Below are positions 42,813 to 47,936 of a DNA stretch of 47,936 nt, in pieces. The position numbers and the translations under genes were made by a program. Location of the stretch: assembly GCA_003222675.1 (NCBI GenBank), contig QHWT01000016.1, positions 1 to 47,936 on the forward strand, read 5' to 3'. The notes under the pieces were generated by a model, which was not told the DNA's origin, ran no database searches, and saw nothing but the letters and a program-made list of their open reading frames with translations. How positions within the stretch are numbered: the first letter of the stretch is position 1; the number at the start of each line of letters is the position of its first letter. The stretch comes from Acidobacteriota bacterium (GTDB lineage: Bacteria > Acidobacteriota > Vicinamibacteria > Vicinamibacterales > 2-12-FULL-66-21).

Positions 42813-42866
42813 GGTTTTCCACGCGATTTCCACAGTGTTTGCACAGGATTCGCGCAGGTTTTCCAC
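42813..42866. repeat. TTTCCAC repeats in the divergent promoter region
   Basis: GGTTTTCCAC occurs at 42813-42822 and 42857-42866 with a shorter ATTTCCAC at 42826-42833. They precede the NDT/MazG promoter and lie between the divergent genes, so they are candidates for a shared operator. Confidence 0.45.
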
Positions 42867-42897
42867 CGATAACCCATTGTTTTACAGTGGTTTACGG

Positions 42898-42926
42898 TTG
42901 ACAATGCTCGGCGCCCATTCTACAGT
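42898..42926 (+). promoter_or_regulatory. Sigma-70-type promoter of the NDT/MazG-AAA operon
   Basis: A perfect -35 TTGACA (42898-42903), 17-base spacer and TACAGT -10 (42921-42926). Transcription would start near 42933, which excludes the in-frame starts at 42745 and 42904 and supports ATG 42946. Confidence 0.65.
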
Positions 42927-42945
42927 CCGTTTTCCCCGCAGCGAC

Positions 42946-43794
42946 ATGAAGCGGCACGCTCAATCGACCGGTCAGATAGTCCTGTTTCCCACTCCTGGCG
43001 AGTTGGCAGGGGAAGCGTCTGCCAATTTCGGCACGTCCGAGCTGGTCGTATCCGCCGAACGCCCGCCGGTGATCATCCCAGAAACGGCCGAGATTGTTGT
43101 CTCGGGTTCGTTCCGTAAAGACTTGGCCGGTTTTACCCGAGAGTTCGAAGAGCTTCGCGACCTGGGTTTCCGCATCCTGTCACCGACAAACACGAGAGCC
43201 GTCAGCGAGGAGGATGGATTCGTTTTCATGGAGGGAGAGGAAACTGCCGCCCCCGAAACGATCGAACTTCGGCACTTGGACGCGATCCAGCGTTCCGCTT
43301 TTGTGTGGCTACATGCTCCCGAGGGATACGTTGGCCCGAGTGCCGCGCTTGAAGTAGGATTCGCCCGCGCTTCCGGCATTCCCGTGTATTCACGCGTAGC
43401 TCCAACAGAGAGGGTGCTTCAGAATCTCGTCCAGACAGTCTCATCGCCAAGCCAACTCGTGACTGTACTCAAAAGCCATCCGGTGCCCCCGCTTCCGGCT
43501 GTCCAACCATTCCAGAAGTACTATGCACGCGCCGCAGTTCGACGCGGATACGAGAAAGAAAGCGCGCAAGATACTTTGCTGCTAATGCTTGAGGAGTTTG
43601 GAGAGCTCGCGCGCGCGCTTCGCAAACGGCAAAAACTGCGACGTGACAGTAAGGGGCGTGTGGCGCAGGAAGAGCATGAACTCGCCGACATCTTCATCTA
43701 CGTCGTACACATGGCTAATGTGCTTGGCGTCGACCTGGCTCAAGCTGTTCAAAAAAAAGAACAAGTGAATATCCAGAGATTCTTGACGAGGTAG
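42946..43794 (+). CDS. Nucleoside deoxyribosyltransferase-like/MazG fusion protein
   Basis: 282 residues from ATG 42946. Residues about 40-170 are an NDT-like Rossmann domain: 'IVVSGSFRKDLAGFTREFEE' (Ser-Gly-Ser-Phe loop), 'GFRILSPTNTRAV' and 'GPSAALEVGFARASGIPVYS', where Glu136 matches the catalytic Glu of nucleoside 2-deoxyribosyltransferases. Residues about 190-280 are a MazG helical NTP-pyrophosphohydrolase: 'LLLMLEEFGELARALRKRQK' (EExxE, Glu216/217/220) and 'QEEHELADIFIYVVHMA' (ExxD, Glu245-Asp248). Together they could strip or hydrolyse (deoxy)nucleotides. The AAA+ gene starts six bases after the stop, so both form an operon. Codon use is less GC-rich than the chromosome, indicating transfer. 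Confidence 0.82.
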   Translation: MKRHAQSTGQIVLFPTPGELAGEASANFGTSELVVSAERPPVIIPETAEIVVSGSFRKDLAGFTREFEELRDLGFRILSPTNTRAVSEEDGFVFMEGEETAAPETIELRHLDAIQRSAFVWLHAPEGYVGPSAALEVGFARASGIPVYSRVAPTERVLQNLVQTVSSPSQLVTVLKSHPVPPLPAVQPFQKYYARAAVRRGYEKESAQDTLLLMLEEFGELARALRKRQKLRRDSKGRVAQEEHELADIFIYVVHMANVLGVDLAQAVQKKEQVNIQRFLTR

Positions 43795-43800
43795 GGCTCG

Positions 43801-46131
43801 TTGACGGACTTCGAACTTCTTCGCACGGGAAGGCGGAGGCTGCATGAGTTCTGTTCGGTCCACGAAGCGAGTGTTGATTTCTTTCGTTCGGGTGGGAGCT
43901 ACAGACTGCACCAACGAGAGGAGGGCGACCTAGGCTCACGACTCCGACACATGACGAGCACTGCAACATGTCTTGAGTCCTTGCTCGACAGCCCCAGCAT
44001 CGATCTTGCTGATCTGTCAGCTCGGATCAGCTGGTTCGTGTCGCAAGCGCTCGCGAGACGCGACAAGGATTGGACCTCCGAAGGTTCTGCAGCTATTTAC
44101 TGCCGTTGCCGAGCACTTCCTCTGATAATTCAGTACGCCGCAGCCGACGCCTTTCCGCGGATTGGCGCGCACTTGGAGCGTGTTTTTCTCCAGCTCAATA
44201 ACGGTGAGCGATTCGGGATTGGAGAAGCTGATGCCCAAGAGGATCGTCCCGAACGATGGTACCCTCCGAACGCATTCCACACATCTTGGGCACTTGAGGC
44301 GGTAGAACGCGCGAAACGATTTGGAAGCGCTTTTCGTGGCCTCAGAAGGCGATTGCGGTTTCCACAACGATACAACGCGATGTTGGTGTGGGCTTGGGAA
44401 GTTCTCGGCTGCCAGATCGCACTTCATGACGCGAAATCGTCTGGACGCGATACGGACCAATTACTGTACGCGCTAGTAATCGCAACGCGCTTTTCTGCCC
44501 CAAGCGTCTACTCGCAATCCACAATTCGGTATCGAGATCTCGTCAAGGGGGCACTTGAAGTCTTTTTTGCTGAACAAGACCCTACCGGCACCTGGGTTCA
44601 TCATGAGCCGCTCTTTCACTACCGCGAAGCGGGCAATGCGTATTGCTACATCTTCGAATCGCTGACTCCGCTCCTGAAGAATGCTCTACGTGCAGACGCG
44701 GCCTGGTTGAGGGCGCTCCTGCGCCCATTTGCGCCGAAGTTGTTTGAACTGCTTGCCTATGCCGAAGCGACAAAGCTTCCGCTCGGTAACGGGCGGGCCG
44801 TTGGCTGGTCCTCGGGCCACCGGACGAATATGCCGTTTGCGGAGAGTTGGGCAACGGCCGCGGTCTTCGGGTGCATGCAGGCGATGAGGCGGCTCGTGGG
44901 CATCTGGACGAAAGAAGATGCTCTTAAAGAGCTGAACCATCTGACTCCGTTGGAAAGCCCTGATGACGCGATTTCCAAACTTGTCGAGCGTGGGCACAGC
45001 TGGTCGGATTCGTCGACTGTGGCGGAGCAGCTCATAACTATGTTTGTCAATCCACGCCGCATGAGTCCTCAGCCTGAAATAATCGATCCGGACGAGCGTT
45101 CGATTGGCGACACACAGGCGCGGGCGGCGATTCTGTTTGGTCCTCCCGGAACTAGCAAGACAACGTTGATTCAGACCGTGTCTGCTGCAGTTGGCTGGGA
45201 GTACGTGGAGCTGCATCCGAGCCATTTTGTGGCTGGAGGGCTGCCAAATGTTCAACGCACAGCGGACGAGATTTTTACCCGGCTGATGGAATTGGATCGC
45301 TGCGTAGTGCTATTCGACGAGATCGATGAGCTGATGCGCGAGCGTGAAACAGAACCAGATGCTTTCGGGAGGTTCTTAACGACCAGCATGCTTCCGAAGC
45401 TTGCGGAACTTTGGAAACAGAGGCGGATTCTCTACTTCGTGGGCACGAATCACATTGGTCATTTCGATCAGGCCCTGACACGTAGCCAGCGGTTTGACGC
45501 CCTCATCTTGGTGCCGCCGCCCGCGTTCGCCGCGAAGAAACGACGGCTGCTGAAGGTTCTGTCCGAGTTAGATCCTAGGATGCCCGTCGACGTGGTGGTT
45601 ACTGCCCAACAGGTGCAGAGAGAGCTCGACGCGATCTCAGCCACGGAGCTAAAACCAAACGACGAGCTTCACGAGGAGCATCTCCTGGCGAAGTTCGTTC
45701 TAATCCGGTGGGACCAACTGGAAGAGCTGGCGCACATCTTGTTGCGTTTGGCCCGTAACAGCAGGTCGCCGCGCCTATTACTGGATGGACCGATGTTGAA
45801 ATCCGCGCTCACCGAGATGGCCGACCCTCGATTGAAGCAGTATGGGCCGTATATGGCCTTCCTTAAAGACCGTGCCCGCTCTGGTCGCGACTTCGGAAAG
45901 GATGTTGTGTGGCTGGTCAAGGGACGCAAACCGACATCACGTAAAGCACAAACGTTTCTGCGTACTGCGAACGGCTCCGATTGGTGCATCGGTACCCGCG
46001 AGCTCATAGCGGATGCTGTAGATGCGGACTTGAAGTTTAGTCCGGACGGCACCGTAACGTTTGGCCGATCGCGCGCTAATCGGCGGTCCCGTCGGCCCAA
46101 TCAGTCGGTCGCAAGGCGGCGAGCTCGCTAA
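43801..46131 (+). CDS. AAA+ ATPase with large helical N-terminal domain
   Basis: 776 residues from TTG 43801, preceded by GAGG at a good distance and six bases behind the MazG fusion. Residues about 60-420 are helical with tryptophan-rich motifs ('WYPPNAFHTSWALEAVERAK', 'EQDPTGTWVHHEPLFHYREA', 'GRAVGWSSGHRTNMPFAESW') that suggest an alpha/alpha toroid as in terpene-cyclase-like folds. Residues about 435-600 are AAA+: Walker A 'LFGPPGTSKTTL' (447-455), Walker B 'CVVLFDEIDELM' (Asp506-Glu507), sensor 1 'YFVGTNH' (Asn550), a possible arginine finger in 'SQRFDAL'. The C-terminal part is helical and basic. Likely the sensing or power subunit of the system. Start and domain assignment for the N-terminus are inference. 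Confidence 0.85.
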   Translation: MTDFELLRTGRRRLHEFCSVHEASVDFFRSGGSYRLHQREEGDLGSRLRHMTSTATCLESLLDSPSIDLADLSARISWFVSQALARRDKDWTSEGSAAIYCRCRALPLIIQYAAADAFPRIGAHLERVFLQLNNGERFGIGEADAQEDRPERWYPPNAFHTSWALEAVERAKRFGSAFRGLRRRLRFPQRYNAMLVWAWEVLGCQIALHDAKSSGRDTDQLLYALVIATRFSAPSVYSQSTIRYRDLVKGALEVFFAEQDPTGTWVHHEPLFHYREAGNAYCYIFESLTPLLKNALRADAAWLRALLRPFAPKLFELLAYAEATKLPLGNGRAVGWSSGHRTNMPFAESWATAAVFGCMQAMRRLVGIWTKEDALKELNHLTPLESPDDAISKLVERGHSWSDSSTVAEQLITMFVNPRRMSPQPEIIDPDERSIGDTQARAAILFGPPGTSKTTLIQTVSAAVGWEYVELHPSHFVAGGLPNVQRTADEIFTRLMELDRCVVLFDEIDELMRERETEPDAFGRFLTTSMLPKLAELWKQRRILYFVGTNHIGHFDQALTRSQRFDALILVPPPAFAAKKRRLLKVLSELDPRMPVDVVVTAQQVQRELDAISATELKPNDELHEEHLLAKFVLIRWDQLEELAHILLRLARNSRSPRLLLDGPMLKSALTEMADPRLKQYGPYMAFLKDRARSGRDFGKDVVWLVKGRKPTSRKAQTFLRTANGSDWCIGTRELIADAVDADLKFSPDGTVTFGRSRANRRSRRPNQSVARRRAR

Positions 46132-46134
46132 CAC

Positions 46135-46161
46135 AACTCTTGACGAAAACTTGACAGATTG
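46135..46161 (+). repeat. Paired CTTGAC heptamers near attR
   Basis: CTTGAC occurs at 46139-46144 and 46150-46155 (period 11), in a 27-base stretch that matches the copy near attL at 24 positions. It lies 102 bases inside attR. A candidate arm-type integrase site. Confidence 0.5.
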
Positions 46162-46262
46162 CGTACGAACCGGCCGTCCCCGACCGGAGACGACCCTACG
46201 ATCCGCACGCTTTCCCTAAGAAAACCGCCACAACCCAAAATCACCGACGCCGCTTCTGCCCC

Positions 46263-46307
46263 CTCTGGACCACGTTATCGGGGTTCGAATCCCTGCCTCC
46301 CAGCCAA
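46263..46307 (+). repeat. attR: 45-bp direct repeat of the tRNA-Gln 3' half
   Basis: Identical to 34281-34325. The tRNA is not rebuilt here: the preceding bases do not continue the 5' half. It marks the right end of the element. Confidence 0.92.
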
Positions 46308-46632
46308 TCTGACAAGCCACACTCAGTTAACCACTTCCACGGACGTAGCCGCGAAGGGCAGTCTCGACTCAGGGGTCCGGTGAGACACAACTGAGACACG
46401 GTGACAGAATCCGGCGTCGGATGCGCAACGATCACGTTCACCGAGGCGGTGCGACGCTTTCATCCACGTGATCCCCGATGAGTGGACCATCGGCAAGTGC
46501 CCCCTACGACTTGATCGCGCGCCTCGACAACGGCATAGCCTTGGGAGCGATGGACCTACAGGTTTCCTGGTTGGCGTTGGCCGCCGAATGATGGTCCTCG
46601 GACCGGCTTTGGGCACACTCCTGGGCACACTC
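46308..46632. repeat. Debris of earlier integrations beyond attR
   Basis: Immediately right of attR come TGAGACAC twice at 46381-46388 and 46392-46399 (period 11), then a segment homologous to 9043-9104 with GGGCACA twice at 46611-46617 and 46623-46629 (period 12). On the minus strand the frame toward attR reads like the end of an integrase leading into the tRNA-derived peptide. No intact gene is visible. I read this as the remains of one or two older elements in the same tRNA. Confidence 0.45.
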
Positions 46633-46689
46633 GGAGAATGTTCGCCATCGCGCGAAATGGCTTTCTAACCGTCTATGACGACGACCGCG

Positions 46690-46800
46690 TCAGATTTGCG
46701 CCGAGCGCGTGGCGGCTCCCGCGATCGCGGCGTGCTTCCACAGCCGCACGGTCACCTCGCCAATGCGCTCGCCGTCCGCGAGCGTGATCGAGTGCGAGGG
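46690..46800 (-). pseudogene. Carboxypeptidase-regulatory-like domain fragment
   Basis: Minus strand: 'HSITLADGERIGEVTVRLWK' then 'HAAIAGAATRSAQI' and a stop at 46690-46692. This is the start of a CarboxypepD_reg-like beta sandwich ('ADGERV..VTVRLWK.A.I.G'), common in secreted acidobacterial proteins. Only about 35 codons survive. Confidence 0.4.
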
Positions 46801-46858
46801 CCCGCGAGGCGCCGGAGTCCGAACGCGCCGTCCAGGTAGCCGAGCTCAGTTTGCGAGA

Positions 46859-46893
46859 ATTGCTGATTTGCTGATCTCCGATTGCTGATTGCG
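46859..46893. repeat. TTGCTGAT short repeats
   Basis: TTGCTGAT occurs at 46860-46867, 46868-46875 and, as ATTGCTGAT, around 46881-46889, just beyond the 3' end of the permease gene. Such slipped intergenic repeats resemble degraded members of the intergenic families seen at 17.9 and 21.5 kb. Confidence 0.4.
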
Positions 46894-46905
46894 GTTGCTG
46901 GAAGG

Positions 46906-47936
46906 CTATAGCACCGTCAACACAACGTCCGTCAAGAGCAGCCAGCTCGCGAGCCCGGCCACCTGCACCGCAAGGGTCGTCGGCTTACGTTCGGACGTCC
47001 AATGGTTGCGTGCTGCGAACAACAGCAGCAGCACCGCGAGAGGCGTCGCGGCAATCACCCATGTCGTGAAGACGGCGGATGGCTGCGTCAGCACCCCATA
47101 CGCGCCAGCGGAATGCTGCGGCAACACGAACGCGCTAACGATCCAATCAATCCACCTCGCGAGCGCCATGGCTGCCGCGCTTGCAGGAAGCAGCAGAGCG
47201 AGCGCGATAATCCCGCTCCCGCACCACGACGAAATGTACAGGCTCCACGTCGTCAGCAGCACGATGCTCGCCGCCAGCGGCCAGAACGATGTGCGGGAGA
47301 TTTGCGGCGGCGCGAATACGAACCACGGCAGAACCACGCCGAGCACGAGTGCAAGGACGAGCACGACGCTCGCTTTCACCGCCCATTGCTGCGCGCGCGG
47401 CACGGGCAGCATCGCCTGCGATTGGAGCATGCCGAAGTGCCGCTCCTGCGCGCTGGCGAGGGATCCCATGAGCAGCGGTAGTAGCGCGAAATACAGCATG
47501 CCGACCCCGCGCATCGGGAATTCCTTGGCGAAGTCCACGTTGAGCCGGCCCGCAACTGTCAGCCCGGTCCATATGAGCGCATATATAGCGACCATGGCAA
47601 AGGTCATCTGCTGCAGGCGCAGTTCCTTCTTCGCGAGCATCCAGAGCGGCGGCCGGGTCGGGCTGGCGTCTGTCACTGTGAACCATCGCGGCAGGCGCAG
47701 TTCCTCCCGCCCACCCTCAGTGTCCTGCAGCCGCATGAACGATCGCGCAGACAGGACGGCCCCGGCCGCGGCGAAGATCCACATCGCCGCCATCCAGACG
47801 TCGAGGGCCAGCGCCTCGGCGGCAGCCGTTCCGGTGCCGTAGATGATGACGCCGCCCAGCAGCGCGAGGACGTACGTCATCCCTGGAATGGACGCCGTGA
47901 ACACCACGCCCGCCATCTGACTCCGCAGCCGCATCG
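46906..47936 (-). CDS. ABC-2 type transporter permease, partial
   Basis: The gene ends at 46906 and runs off the window at its 5' side; at least 342 residues are visible. There are about eight hydrophobic helices ('VLALLGGVIIYGTGTAAAEA', 'MTFAMVAIYALIWTGLTVAG', 'ALLPLLMGSLASAQERHFG', 'VVLVLALVLGVVLPWFVFA', 'SIVLLTTWSLYISSWCGSG'). The 'SLASAQERHFGML' loop after a helix is typical of ABC-2 permeases that work with a separate ATPase. The true start is probably beyond 47936 and the substrate is unknown. Confidence 0.7.
   Translation of the reverse strand, partial: MRLRSQMAGVVFTASIPGMTYVLALLGGVIIYGTGTAAAEALALDVWMAAMWIFAAAGAVLSARSFMRLQDTEGGREELRLPRWFTVTDASPTRPPLWMLAKKELRLQQMTFAMVAIYALIWTGLTVAGRLNVDFAKEFPMRGVGMLYFALLPLLMGSLASAQERHFGMLQSQAMLPVPRAQQWAVKASVVLVLALVLGVVLPWFVFAPPQISRTSFWPLAASIVLLTTWSLYISSWCGSGIIALALLLPASAAAMALARWIDWIVSAFVLPQHSAGAYGVLTQPSAVFTTWVIAATPLAVLLLLFAARNHWTSERKPTTLAVQVAGLASWLLLTDVVLTVL

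Larger units (their letters stand above)
34281..46307. mobile_element. Integrative element in tRNA-Gln, about 12 kb
   Basis: Bounded by the 45-bp direct repeats. It carries an integrase next to attL, an excisionase-like gene, an HNH-like gene, two mobilisation-type wHTH genes, a non-coding region with two perfect inverted repeats, two HNH endonucleases and, at the attR end, a kinase/NDT-MazG/AAA+ cluster. No conjugation (type IV secretion) or complete relaxase gene is recognisable, so it is at best mobilised by others. Several of its genes are frameshifted. Confidence 0.88.

Noticed and set aside
42813-42866. TTTCCAC repeats considered as DnaA boxes
   Set aside because: Each differs from TTATNCACA at two or more positions and no replication gene is adjacent.
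46308-46441. Minus-strand 66-residue frame ending in the tRNA-derived peptide
   Set aside because: The familiar 'GGRDSNPDNVVQ' peptide is antisense to tRNA; it marks integrase debris rather than a gene.

Overview
The window is high-GC bacterial DNA that looks like an acidobacterium, most likely of the Vicinamibacteria type. This is an inference from gene content: a large ADOP/MacB-like permease plus the relic of a second, a WD40/amidohydrolase fusion, a Ser/Thr kinase fused to a formylglycine-generating-enzyme-like domain, carboxypeptidase-regulatory-like debris and FG-GAP debris, and many short toxin-antitoxin pairs. No marker gene fixes the taxonomy.

Left part (1-15.6 kb): a DUF433/DUF5615 pair, a histidine kinase/NarL regulator pair that overlap, a strip of gene debris (5.2-7.3 kb: IS630-type transposase fragment, HEPN-like, HEAT-repeat and unknown pseudogenes), a secreted HExxH protein, a BrnT-antitoxin pair and an orphan duplicate of that antitoxin around an MBL-fold hydrolase and a hicAB pair, then a long permease. 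tRNA-Ser(GCU) lies at 15.6 kb.

Middle part (16-34 kb): mostly intact chromosomal genes. They comprise a Tat-type FAD sugar-lactone oxidase with a frame break, a secreted glycoside hydrolase, a DUF3072 protein, a phospholipase D/cardiolipin-synthase-like protein, gltX, a KGG-motif stress protein, an AlkA-type glycosylase, and a tightly overlapping alkA-amidohydrolase-kinase/FGE/hydrolase run. A membrane-stress operon follows (XRE regulator, NfeD-like, flotillin, PspA). A repeat of about 110 bp occurs twice in opposite orientation at gene ends.

Right part (34.25-46.31 kb): an integrative element of about 12 kb inserted in tRNA-Gln(CUG). It is bounded by a perfect 45-bp direct repeat of the tRNA 3' half and carries an integrase, an excisionase-like HTH protein, an HNH-like protein, two mobile-element wHTH proteins (one broken), two HNH endonucleases (one broken) and a non-coding stretch with two perfect inverted repeats. 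Its right end carries the most interesting group: a divergent thymidylate-kinase-like gene, a nucleoside-deoxyribosyltransferase-like/MazG fusion driven by a good sigma-70 promoter, and an AAA+ ATPase with a large helical N-terminal domain. I propose this as a candidate nucleotide-centred defence or conflict system. Beyond the element lie traces of older integrations and a partial ABC-2 permease running off the window.

Many small accessory genes carry single frameshifts while the long housekeeping-type genes are intact, so decay in accessory DNA is the likelier explanation than overall poor sequence.
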